From assembly GCA_036553725.1 (NCBI GenBank), contig DATBOO010000080.1:1-17287 (forward strand): a DNA stretch of 17,287 nt, in the 5' to 3' direction. This document shows positions 1 through 6,344 of the stretch, piece after piece. Within the stretch, counting starts at the first letter, position 1; each line of letters starts with the position of its first letter. Below the pieces are notes generated by a model, which saw nothing but the letters and a program-made list of their open reading frames with translations, was not told the origin of the DNA and did not search any database. The position numbers and the translations under genes are program-made. The DNA is from Bog-756 sp036553725 (GTDB lineage Bacteria; Actinomycetota; Acidimicrobiia; Acidimicrobiales; RAAP-2).

Positions 1-2
1 CG

Positions 3-158
3 GTCGGATTGCACCTCCAGTCCACATCCGGCGTGATCTCTGGGACAGCGAAATCCCCGGGACTGTCGGCATTCACCCTTCAGGTGGCTGATACGAAGAC
101 CAAGCACCCGCGGACACAACGGATGGCGACTCATCTGTTCACCCTTCAGGTCACCTAA
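3..158 (+). CDS. C-terminal end of a secreted Ig-like-domain protein (partial)
   Basis: An open frame enters from the left edge and ends at TAA 156-158, leaving 51 residues. They read as the last strands of a putative-Ig (He_PIG, cadherin-like) domain: a GL.L..TSGVISGTA core, then FTLQVADTKT and a final FTLQVT. This 'STGVISGTP...FTVQVTD' pattern is a familiar hallmark of bacterial extracellular Ig-like repeats, so the full protein was probably a large cell-surface or secreted protein. The 14-base word TTCACCCTTCAGGT occurs twice in frame (72-85 and 138-151), encoding FTLQV both times. The start and the rest of the protein lie outside the window. Family assignment rests on a short stretch. Confidence 0.6.
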   Translation, partial: VGLHLQSTSGVISGTAKSPGLSAFTLQVADTKTKHPRTQRMATHLFTLQVT

Positions 159-302
159 GGAATCTGGTCATAGCCGTTTGAGAAGCGCCGTCGACACGCC
201 CACTCGAGCACCTTCCGGCCGACGTGGGCAGTCTGTGCGTCCACAGCTCCCCTCGCAGGCTCTTCGGAGTCGAAGTCGACGACGCAGAGCCCGGTACCGT
301 TG

Positions 303-347
303 CCATCGTTACACGATGGTCAATCCAATCCTCTGTAGAGGTTGGAT
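303..347. repeat. two adjacent hairpins
   Basis: The first inverted repeat is CCATCG (303-308) with CGATGG (314-319) around the loop TTACA. Three bases later ATCCAA-T-CCTC (323-333) pairs with GAGG-TTGGAT (338-347) around TGTA, giving ten pairs and one bulged T. The pair lies about 150 bases past the stop of the upstream partial gene. It has no U-tract after it on the plus strand. It could be a terminator, an operator or a leader structure; the sequence alone does not decide. Confidence 0.4.
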
Positions 348-532
348 CTAGCCCTATCTCGCCTATCCCTCGCGCTATCACATTGAGAGAGCAAGACGGA
401 CAACGCCAACGGAAAAACCGCCGCGTGGGCCGGGGGACCCGGGGTGGCAGAGGTGTGCGGCAACCCGAACGGGGACGAGCGGGGCGCGGGCGGAGAGGCG
501 GGAAGGCTTGTTTGGTTGGGGGTCGCATGAAA

Positions 533-563
533 CCGGGGAGGGAGGCGGCATCGTCCTCCCCGG
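533..563 (+). promoter_or_regulatory. 9-bp hairpin just upstream of the CMD gene
   Basis: CCGGGGAGG (533-541) is perfectly complementary to CCTCCCCGG (555-563), with a 13-base loop. The stem ends 14 bases before ATG 578. The only Shine-Dalgarno-like GGAGG nearby is in this stem, too far from the start to work in the usual way. The hairpin may therefore gate translation, or may terminate an upstream transcript. Confidence 0.4.
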
Positions 564-577
564 CGTAAAGTTCTTTG

Positions 578-1060
578 ATGGCACGACTTGATATTCCCAA
601 GGGCGAAGGTGGCGACGCAGTACAACTATGGTCGCTCAGACCGGAAATGGGCGCGGCTGTGAACCGGCTAGTGGATGCCGCCTACAACAAGAGCATCCTG
701 TCAGTTCGTGTGCGTGAAGCCGCCCGTATGCGGATTGCTCAGTTGAACGACTGCACTGTCTGTTTGGCGTTTCGCGCGGACAAGGTCAAGGCCCGAGGGG
801 TGTCCGAGGAGTTCTACCGTCACGTAGGTGCCCATGACGATGGCGCCAACTTCAGCGAACAAGAACGGGTGGCAATGGAGTACGCGGAGCGCTTCGCCAC
901 GGACCACTTGAGTATTGGCGACGCCTTTGTCAATCGAATGCGTGACTCATTTTCCGATGCTGAGATTCTCGATCTCACGATCTGTCTGTCAGCGTTTCTC
1001 GGACTTGGCCGCACCCTCCGCGTTCTCGGGATCACGGAGACCACACTGACCGACGTCTAG
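578..1060 (+). CDS. carboxymuconolactone decarboxylase / AhpD-like family protein
   Basis: A 160-residue, mostly helical protein of the CMD/AhpD superfamily. The hallmark is the CxxC pair at C59 and C62 in NDCTVCLAFR, after the helix RVREAARMRIAQLN. Family members with this dithiol act as alkylhydroperoxidases or thiol-disulfide reductases, usually as small oligomers in the cytoplasm; others are decarboxylases. After the CxxC most AhpD proteins have a His (C..C...H). Here the matching stretch is LAFRADK, so the proton-relay His is not obvious and peroxidase activity is uncertain. The length is normal for the family. ATG 578 is chosen; a TTG lies directly in front at 575. No good ribosome binding site precedes either, and a hairpin ends 14 bases upstream. 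It appears to be a single-gene unit. Confidence 0.8.
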   Translation: MARLDIPKGEGGDAVQLWSLRPEMGAAVNRLVDAAYNKSILSVRVREAARMRIAQLNDCTVCLAFRADKVKARGVSEEFYRHVGAHDDGANFSEQERVAMEYAERFATDHLSIGDAFVNRMRDSFSDAEILDLTICLSAFLGLGRTLRVLGITETTLTDV

Positions 1061-1231
1061 TTCCGTTCCCCTGAGGCGAACCGGCTCCGGCGAGGTCCGA
1101 CCCGACCCGGATGGCGTGGCGATGGCGATGCGCCGAAGGACGACGTGCCCCTAAGTGATGGTGCCACCGATCTCGACAGCCGCCAAAGATCTGCGCCAGC
1201 CGCACTGCTATCGTGAACAGCCGATCGGAGG

Positions 1232-1236
1232 GGAGG
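1232..1236 (+). promoter_or_regulatory. ribosome binding site of the SGNH hydrolase gene
   Basis: GGAGG within a purine-rich run, five bases before ATG 1242. It fixes the start of the hydrolase, because the open frame extends upstream to 1155 without any comparable site and without signal-peptide-like sequence. Confidence 0.7.
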
Positions 1237-1241
1237 CGGAG

Positions 1242-2804
1242 ATGACCGATCCGAGCACGAGGGTAACGGCATCGAACCGGTGGAGGTTGGAGCATCAGTT
1301 CGGACCGCTGGCGCTGACGGTCGGCGTGCTGATTGCTGCGGCGAGTTCGCTCGGACTTGTCGGGGACGCCTCAGCGGCAATGCCCACGCCACCAAGCGCG
1401 ACAAACATTCAGTACTACGTGGCCATGGGGGACTCCCTGGGCGCAGGCTATGGAGCGTCCCAACCGGCCAATGGTTACGTGAACCTGGTGTACCAACACG
1501 AGCTCGCCCAGTATCCGAACCTGCAGCTCGTCAATCTCTCGCAACCAGGAGCGACCACCGATGCGATCCTCCACGGTTCGCAGCTGTCGGATGCCCAGGC
1601 ATTCCTCCGGGCTCACGCCGGTCAGGTCGCCCTAGTGACCATCGATATCGGGGGGAACGATGTCGATAACTGCGTGCCCCCCTCGGGGATCGAGGCCACC
1701 TGCATTCAGAACGGCGTGAGCGAGATCGCCACCAAGCTGCCGCTGATCTTGCATGGGCTGAGGGCCTCGTACTCCGGTCTGCCCATCTACGGGATGGACT
1801 ACTACGATCCGTTCCTCGCCTACTGGCTCAACGGAGCCGGTGGGCAAGCAGTGGCCCAGCAGTCAGAGACTGACACCGTGTTCATCAACGCGCTCTTTGG
1901 CCAGATCTACGCAGCCGCTGCCGCGTCGATGGCCGATCCGGCCACGTTGTTCGAGACCACCGACTTTGCCCTCACCGGCTTGTGGAACGGGACAGTAGTT
2001 CCACAGAACGTTGCGCTCATCTGTCAGTGGACGAGGATGTGTCCCCCCTTAGGCGACTTCCACGCCAACGACGCGGGTCACGCCGAGTTGGCGACAGCTT
2101 TTGAGCTGGTGATCGGTCACGCACCCTTGCCAGTACCGACGACGAGAGTCCTAGAGTCCGCATCGCCAACTTCGGCTGCGGGGGGCCAACCCGTGACATA
2201 CTCCGTGACCGTGGACGGTTTGGGCCCCCCCGCCGGAACCGTCCCCAGCGGAACCGTGACGTTCAGTGCGGGCGCCACCAACTTGTGCACTTCCACTCTA
2301 TCTCCGACGGCGGCGGATCTCGCCGGTGGTAGCGGATCTTGCAGCTCCTCGAACGCCCCACTGGGTACGGATACAGTAACCGCCGCCTACGGTGGAGACT
2401 CCTTCTTCACTGCCTCGTCGGGCACTGCGAAGTTGACCATCACAAACGCTACGCCGAGTGTTACCTGTTCCAAGGTGTCGGGGAATGCTTTCACCTTGAT
2501 CAGATTCAAGGCATGCTCCCCGCTATCGAAGACCAACAGGTCTGCTTCGGCCCCCGGTTCCTTTCTGGCCTCGGGAGGCACGCTCACTTGGGCGCACAGT
2601 TTCCAGTCGACCACCGCCTCGGTGACACAGACAGCACTCAGCTTGGGGGCGTGCAAGAGAGGGAGCACGGAACACGACTTCACCGGGATCGTGACAGGTG
2701 GAAGTTCGATCTACACCCGGGCCTACGATCCCGTAGCGCTTCGAGTGTGTGAGACAGGAGGCGGAACCGTCAGCCTCGTGCCGGGGTCCACCGCTTCCTT
2801 CTGA
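1242..2804 (+). CDS. secreted SGNH/GDSL hydrolase with Ig-like domain
   Basis: 520 residues. Residues 1-46 form a long signal peptide: a basic start, hydrophobic PLALTVGVLIAAASSLGLVG, and an ASA cleavage-type motif near 43-45. The SGNH hydrolase domain spans about 55-295. Block I is AMGDSLGAGYG with nucleophile S65, block II has the Gly in SQPGATTDAIL (about 103), block III is IGGND (N139), and block V is DFHANDAGH (D272, H274). This predicts an extracellular esterase or lipase acting on ester or acyl substrates. Residues about 301-401 form a bacterial Ig-like domain (SGTVTFSAG..., then AAYGGDSFFTASSGTAKLTI) typical of surface-exposed actinobacterial proteins. The last ~115 residues, Ser/Thr-rich with four Cys, match nothing I recognise. 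A strong ribosome binding site sets the start. No operon partner is visible. Confidence 0.87.
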   Translation: MTDPSTRVTASNRWRLEHQFGPLALTVGVLIAAASSLGLVGDASAAMPTPPSATNIQYYVAMGDSLGAGYGASQPANGYVNLVYQHELAQYPNLQLVNLSQPGATTDAILHGSQLSDAQAFLRAHAGQVALVTIDIGGNDVDNCVPPSGIEATCIQNGVSEIATKLPLILHGLRASYSGLPIYGMDYYDPFLAYWLNGAGGQAVAQQSETDTVFINALFGQIYAAAAASMADPATLFETTDFALTGLWNGTVVPQNVALICQWTRMCPPLGDFHANDAGHAELATAFELVIGHAPLPVPTTRVLESASPTSAAGGQPVTYSVTVDGLGPPAGTVPSGTVTFSAGATNLCTSTLSPTAADLAGGSGSCSSSNAPLGTDTVTAAYGGDSFFTASSGTAKLTITNATPSVTCSKVSGNAFTLIRFKACSPLSKTNRSASAPGSFLASGGTLTWAHSFQSTTASVTQTALSLGACKRGSTEHDFTGIVTGGSSIYTRAYDPVALRVCETGGGTVSLVPGSTASF

Positions 2805-2876
2805 TCCCACCGCCAGATCGACATTGTGAGGAACCGTAATCGGCCGAACCAGTCGGTCACCCACTCAGGATGACCG

Positions 2877-2943
2877 TTGTCGCTCGTCAAGCGAAATTGG
2901 AGAGTGGGTCCCCATCGTCGGCCTTGAATCAGTCGAGCGACAA
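2877..2943. terminator. 10-bp inverted repeat at convergent gene ends (possible terminator)
   Basis: TTGTCGCTCG (2877-2886) is perfectly complementary to CGAGCGACAA (2934-2943). Inside it TCAAG (2887-2891) pairs with CTTGA (2923-2927). It sits between the 3' ends of the SGNH hydrolase (+) and the vapC remnant (-) and overlaps the last codons of vapC. There is no U-tract, and the loop is long, so a terminator role is only one possibility. Confidence 0.3.
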
Positions 2944-3308
2944 GAGATCGACGTCGTAGTCGGAGAATCGACCGTCAACCGAGATGAGCGTCAATCCCTC
3001 GATTCTGGCTTGTGCGATCAACACCCTGTCGAATGGATCGGCATGGTGGTCGGGCAGTCCGCCGGCCGTGAGCGCGTGAATGGCCGTGATCGGGAGTGAG
3101 TCAAAGTCGTTCGCATCCAACGCCTCGAGCAAGTCCTCTGGGGCATCGAGGCGACCGGCGCTTCGTTTGATGGCGATCTCCCAAGCAGTTGCCGCCGAAC
3201 CATCACCTCGACACGGTGATCGGCGATGGCAGCTTCGACGGGCGGGGGAAGACTGGGATCAGCCGAGAGCCACCACGACAAGATACGGGTGTCGAGTAGG
3301 ACCTTCAC
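2929..3308 (-). pseudogene. vapC: VapC-type PIN-domain toxin, frameshifted
   Basis: The reading frame from GTG 3308 gives MKVLLDTRILSWWLSADPSL and continues to EVMV. The matching PIN-domain sequence then resumes in another frame as ATAWEIAIKR, ...RLDAPEDLLEALDANDF..., HADPFDRVLIAQA and a C-terminal end at TGA 2929. The break is at about 3195-3200. Adding one T there (GTT-TCG-GCG instead of GTT-CGG-CGG) restores a continuous 126-residue protein, the usual VapC length. The PIN acidic residues are all present across the two frames (D in LLDT, E in WEIA, D in DPFDR, D in SVDGRFSDYD). VapC toxins are ribonucleases that cut tRNA or rRNA. As sequenced, the toxin would be truncated and inactive. The start overlaps the end of the vapB remnant by GTGA. 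Confidence 0.8.
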
Positions 3309-3537
3309 CGATCGTCGCCATGAAGCGCGGCGGCAACCGTCTCTGGCAGGTCATCGAAATCGGACCCATGTGGACTCGTCCGGCCCAGAAGCCGGGGGTC
3401 CGCGCCGAACGGGCAGGCACAATGCGGGCCACGACGTGTCCGGCCCGGGCAATCTCGACCTCGCCAGCCTCTCCGGACTCGACGGCAGCGACGAGGCGAG
3501 AGAGGTTGGTCTTTGCTTCGTGCATGTTCACTCGCAC
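3305..3537 (-). pseudogene. vapB: VapB/Phd-type antitoxin, frameshifted
   Basis: From GTG 3537 the frame reads MRVNMHEAKTNLSRLVAAV, then EIARAGHVVARIVPA, then TPGFWAGRVHMG. This is the N-terminal DNA-binding part of a Phd/YefM-type VapB antitoxin. Toxin-binding sequence typical of the family (SDFDDLPETVAAALHGDDR) follows in another frame and stops at TGA 3305. The switch is at about 3361-3369 and needs one extra base to repair, giving 77 residues, the normal antitoxin size. As sequenced, the protein keeps its DNA-binding part but gains an unrelated tail that runs to 3259, inside vapC. The repaired stop overlaps the vapC start (GTGA), so this was once a standard coupled vapBC operon. Confidence 0.75.
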
Positions 3538-3545
3538 GCACCGGT

Positions 3546-3562
3546 ATTGGCTAAATTGGCTA
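3546..3562 (-). promoter_or_regulatory. 8-bp direct repeat upstream of vapB
   Basis: ATTGGCTA occurs at 3546-3553 and again at 3555-3562, a nine-base period, ending nine bases before GTG 3537 of the antitoxin. On the minus strand a TTGACT (3567-3572) lies just upstream and could be a -35 element; a weak -10-like AATACC is at 3543-3548. VapB-type antitoxins normally repress their own promoter, so this is a plausible operator. Both elements are weak on sequence alone. Confidence 0.35.
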
Positions 3563-3635
3563 GTTCAGTCAAAACGGGTCGACGGTCCGCCGGACTCCGG
3601 CCTGGTGGAGCCAGGCTTGCTCGACGGCACCACCC

Positions 3636-4331
3636 TCATCCCGAAATGCCGGTCTGACGGACCGTCACGTTGAGACGCCCGTTCCCGAGGCCGAGCGAAG
3701 GGTCGCCGGTGCCGGCCACCACCTTCGGCACGCCGTGGAAGGCCCGCCGCGAAGGCCCGCCGAACACGAAGAGGTCCCCCGACTCGAGCTCCACGTCGGT
3801 CCAGGGTCGACCGCGGCTGGCCGCATTCCCGAAGCGGAACACGGCGGTGTCCCCGAGGCTGAGCGAGACCACCGGGGCCGGGCTCTCCTCTTCCCGATCG
3901 GCGTGCATGCCCATCCGCGCTCCGGGCCCGTACCAGTTGACCAGGGCCACATCGGGCTCATATCGCCCGGTACGCCCGGCAACCCCCGCCGGCTCGTGTC
4001 CGAGGACCGTGGCGTCGACGGCACAGGCGTCCGCGAGCGCCCGACGGCTCAGATCACCCAGCCAGGCGGGGAAGGTGACCACCGGGCGGCCGTCCCCGTC
4101 GTCCACGGTCCGCGAGTACCGGTACGGGTACCAGTGCCATCCCAGACAGGTGATCTGCACCGACATCGTCCCGCCACTCGGCATGCGGGGCGATCGGAAG
4201 CCCCCGGCCTGCTCGGACCACATCCGGCACAACCCCACCAGCTCACGCTGACGCTCCCCGTCGAGCCAACCGGGAAGGTGGACGGCGCCCGGGGCCACCA
4301 CCACCGGCCTCCGCTCGAACAGCCCGGTCAC
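3636..4331 (-). CDS. alkB: AlkB-type 2-oxoglutarate/Fe(II) DNA dioxygenase
   Basis: 231 residues; E. coli AlkB has 216. These enzymes directly reverse alkylation of single-stranded DNA and RNA (1-methyladenine, 3-methylcytosine) by oxidative demethylation. The iron ligands are visible: H143 and D145 in GMHADREE and H199 in RRAFHGVPK, with the 56-residue spacing of E. coli H131/H187. The 2-oxoglutarate-binding arginines are R219 and R225 in GRLNVTVR, six apart as in AlkB. The substrate-lid region has MSVQITCLGWHWYPYRYS (about 56-73). The GTG start at 4331 is 21 bp after the alkyltransferase stop, so the genes are very likely co-transcribed. No long in-frame upstream extension competes. This is the last intact gene of the sigma factor-led repair operon. 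Confidence 0.93.
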   Translation of the reverse strand: MTGLFERRPVVVAPGAVHLPGWLDGERQRELVGLCRMWSEQAGGFRSPRMPSGGTMSVQITCLGWHWYPYRYSRTVDDGDGRPVVTFPAWLGDLSRRALADACAVDATVLGHEPAGVAGRTGRYEPDVALVNWYGPGARMGMHADREEESPAPVVSLSLGDTAVFRFGNAASRGRPWTDVELESGDLFVFGGPSRRAFHGVPKVVAGTGDPSLGLGNGRLNVTVRQTGISG

Positions 4332-4351
4332 CGCATGGCCCCGGTCACCGC
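4323..4351. repeat. 12-bp direct repeat at the alkyltransferase-alkB junction
   Basis: CCCGGTCACCGC occurs at 4323-4334 and 4340-4351. The copies span the alkB start codon and the gap in front of it. On the minus strand each copy contains a GTGACCGGG, but only the one at 4331 opens the alkB frame; the other reads into a stop within six codons. It is probably a small local duplication. Confidence 0.5.
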
Positions 4352-4352
4352 A

Positions 4353-5117
4353 CTACCGGCCCGAAGGTCGGCAACTCGGGCACGGCCGGTAGCCCTCGGC
4401 AGCCGCCTGGGCCAGTGAACGGAAGCCGCGGCGGTGCTCACCGTCGACCGGGAGCAGCCGGTGACAGGTCGGCATGCACACCACCCGGCCGAGGTCATCG
4501 CCCACATAGTTGGCCCCCTGGCGCACCATGGAAAAGACCCGGTCCACATCGACACCCTCGCCGTCGAGCAATCGCCGCTTCATCTCACGCCCGAATCCAT
4601 ACTGGCCCATGTCGCCGTCCGACCGGATCACCCGGTGGCACGGGATCAGCACGGGGACGGGATTGTGGCCGAGGGCGGTGCCGACCGCCCGGACCGCCCG
4701 GGGCCGGTTGATCCGGTGGGCGATCCACGAGTACGGACGGACCTCACCCGGCGGGATCTCCAGGGCGGTGCCGAGTACATCCTGCTCAAAGTGGGTCCGG
4801 CCGCTGAGGTCGAACGGGAGGTCGAGGGCGCTGCCGGTCCTCAGTGCCTCTCCGACCCCATCGGGTGGGCCGTCTGCGCCGAAGAGGGGACGGCCGAACC
4901 GGCGCCGGAAGGCGGCGGTGAACTCGTCGTCGCCCGAGACGCTCGGCGCCGGCACGACACTGGAGATGCCGGCGGAACTGAAGGCGACGTAGACGTCGAC
5001 GGTCGGACCTTCGACGTAGGCCCAGTGGGCCACGATCCGTTCGGCCAGATCGGGGGGCGCCGGGACGGAGAGCACCGACAGGGCGCTGATCAGTCGTCGG
5101 TCATCGGTGGCGGTCAT
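4353..5117 (-). CDS. ogt: O6-alkylguanine-DNA alkyltransferase with C-terminal Ada-type zinc domain
   Basis: 254 residues. The alkyltransferase domain covers about 35-195: PGEVRPYSWIAHRINRP, AVRAVGTALGHNP, and active-site C160 in IPCHRV, which irreversibly accepts the alkyl group from O6-alkylguanine. Residues about 203-252 match the metal-binding domain normally at the N-terminus of E. coli Ada. C214 and C218 (VVCMPTC) plus C246 and C249 (YRPCPSCRP) reproduce the 4-28-3 spacing of Ada C38, C42, C69, C72 (4-27-3). In Ada, C38 takes methyl groups from DNA phosphotriesters and switches the protein into an activator. Here the order is reversed and no AraC-type helix-turn-helix domain is present. 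ATG 5117 is preceded by GGAGG (5124-5128) and overlaps the sigma factor stop (ATGA). The first ~110 residues form a divergent N-terminal domain. Confidence 0.9.
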   Translation of the reverse strand: MTATDDRRLISALSVLSVPAPPDLAERIVAHWAYVEGPTVDVYVAFSSAGISSVVPAPSVSGDDEFTAAFRRRFGRPLFGADGPPDGVGEALRTGSALDLPFDLSGRTHFEQDVLGTALEIPPGEVRPYSWIAHRINRPRAVRAVGTALGHNPVPVLIPCHRVIRSDGDMGQYGFGREMKRRLLDGEGVDVDRVFSMVRQGANYVGDDLGRVVCMPTCHRLLPVDGEHRRGFRSLAQAAAEGYRPCPSCRPSGR

Positions 5118-5755
5118 CGGAGTCCTCCTCCATCGGTCGCTTCTCGGATCCCTGCGCCCGGTCCGGCCGGCCGCAGTCGGGCCAGCCCGCGGCTGATCAG
5201 GGACTTGACGGTTCCGGTCGGACACCCCATCACCTCGGCGATCTCCCCCACCGGGAGATCGCCGATGTAGCGGAGTACCACCGCGATCCGCTGGCGCTCC
5301 GGCAACTCGATCAGCAGGGCGGCGAGACGGTCGCCGTCGTCATGGATCTCGACCCGGCGCTCGACGCCGGGGAGCGCATCGACCGGATCTGCGTCGGCGA
5401 CGGCATCCGAGGACACCGTGACGGGCCGGCGGGAGGCGGTGCGGCGCTGATTTCGCCACTGGTTGACCACGATGGCCGTCAGCCAGGCCCGGGGCTGCAG
5501 CGTCTCGAGCCGCTCGTGGTCGAAGCCGGACAGCGACCGGTAGGCACGGAGGAAGGCCTCGGCGGCCAGGTCCTCCGCGTCGTGGCGCCGGCCGGTGAGC
5601 CGGAGCGCCGTCGAGAAGACCCGGTCCCGATGCACCTCGAACAGGGCCATGAACACCGCGTCGGTCTCCGACGCCGGCACGGCCGGTGGTGGGACGGTGC
5701 TGGCCGACAGAGGGCCCTCGGGAGAGTGGGCGGTGGGGGTGGCAACCGCGTACAT
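5114..5755 (-). CDS. ECF-type RNA polymerase sigma factor
   Basis: 213 residues from ATG 5755. Sigma region 2 covers about 34-105, with the core-binding helix DAEDLAAEAFLRAYRSL (59-75) and the -10 recognition part ending RAWLTAIVVNQWRNQRR. Region 4 is about 142-196, with LPERQRIAVVLRYIGDLP and the helix-turn-helix VGEIAEVMGCPTGTVKSLIS. Region 3 is absent, as in ECF factors. No classical anti-sigma gene is adjacent. The gene overlaps the alkyltransferase gene by ATGA, so the two are translationally coupled. The frame is open further upstream to 5929, but ATG 5755 has a GAGAGGGG run directly before it, and the extra residues look like the antisense of the RDD gene. Control of alkylation repair is inferred from position only. 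Confidence 0.9.
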   Translation of the reverse strand: MYAVATPTAHSPEGPLSASTVPPPAVPASETDAVFMALFEVHRDRVFSTALRLTGRRHDAEDLAAEAFLRAYRSLSGFDHERLETLQPRAWLTAIVVNQWRNQRRTASRRPVTVSSDAVADADPVDALPGVERRVEIHDDGDRLAALLIELPERQRIAVVLRYIGDLPVGEIAEVMGCPTGTVKSLISRGLARLRPAGPGAGIREATDGGGLR

Positions 5756-5822
5756 ACCCCTCTCAACACCGGAAGGCGCGGTTCGGTTGCGCACGACAAT
5801 GACCCTGGCACACCGGCGGGCC

Positions 5823-6344
5823 TCAGGCCGAGGTGGGGCTCTCCTTCTTGGCCAGCCAGCGGAGGCGGGCCGCCCGGGCGTCCCACGAGTAGACCACCGC
5901 CGTGCCGGCCAGGTGGTCGTGGAGCGCATGGCGGTCGCGGTTGGTGAGGATGCCGACGAACCCCAGTCCGAGGATCAGGAAGCTGAGGGGGAGCGCCAGG
6001 GTCCGGAAGACCGCCTGCCGCGGGCCGATGGGAGACCCGTCGGTCCTCACCACCCGGATCCCGAGCAGGGCCATCCCGATGGTCTTCCCGCCCGACGCCC
6101 ACTGGTAGGAGAAATAGACGAACTCCCACACCACCAGCGCGATCAGCGAGACGATCTGGTGGCTGCTCAGGGAGAAATTGTGCCCGCTGACCAGCTGGAC
6201 GGAGAAGGTCAGGCCGGCCGCGCCCAGGGTGAACAGGCCCCACGAGGCGCCCACGTCGGCGCCGAACGCCACCAGCCGGCTCACCGCCCCGGCATAGTGG
6301 CCCTGTCGGCCCTCGATGGGCTTGACGGTGGGCGCCAGCGCCAT
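5823..6344 (-). CDS. RDD family membrane protein
   Basis: 173 residues with the RDD pattern: an N-terminal AGAVSRLVAFGADVGASW (about 19-36, where the Arg and Asp are the namesake residues), ASGGKTIGMALLGIRVVR (83-100) and the Asp-rich NRDRHALHDHLAGTAVVY (135-152). Three hydrophobic segments are visible at about 24-52, 64-83 and 115-133. RDD proteins are inner-membrane proteins of mostly unknown function; some have been linked to ion transport. ATG 6344 overlaps the stop of the upstream repeat protein by one base (TGATG), so the two are translated together. The C-terminus ends in a basic tail (RLRWLAKKE). It lies 67 bp upstream of the sigma factor in the same orientation. Confidence 0.87.
   Translation of the reverse strand: MALAPTVKPIEGRQGHYAGAVSRLVAFGADVGASWGLFTLGAAGLTFSVQLVSGHNFSLSSHQIVSLIALVVWEFVYFSYQWASGGKTIGMALLGIRVVRTDGSPIGPRQAVFRTLALPLSFLILGLGFVGILTNRDRHALHDHLAGTAVVYSWDARAARLRWLAKKESPTSA

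Larger units (their letters stand above)
159..577. other. gene-free stretch with hairpins
   Basis: About 420 bases between the Ig-like protein tail and the CMD gene. Open frames exist on both strands, but they are rich in Arg and Pro, lack family motifs and have no convincing ribosome binding site, so none is called. The stretch holds two adjacent hairpins (303-347) and a strong hairpin next to the downstream start codon (533-563). It also has a very purine-rich GC segment (about 430-545). No tRNA, IS end or recognisable pseudogene was seen. Confidence 0.6.

Noticed and set aside
151..625. Several overlapping frames of 60-150 codons on both strands near the left end
   Set aside because: They overlap one another on both strands, lack ribosome binding sites and family motifs, and are Arg/Pro-rich as expected of noncoding GC-rich DNA.
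3080..3673. Plus-strand frames of 143-197 codons opposite vapBC
   Set aside because: VapB and VapC homology on the minus strand is clear; the plus-strand products are its antisense shadow and show no domain.
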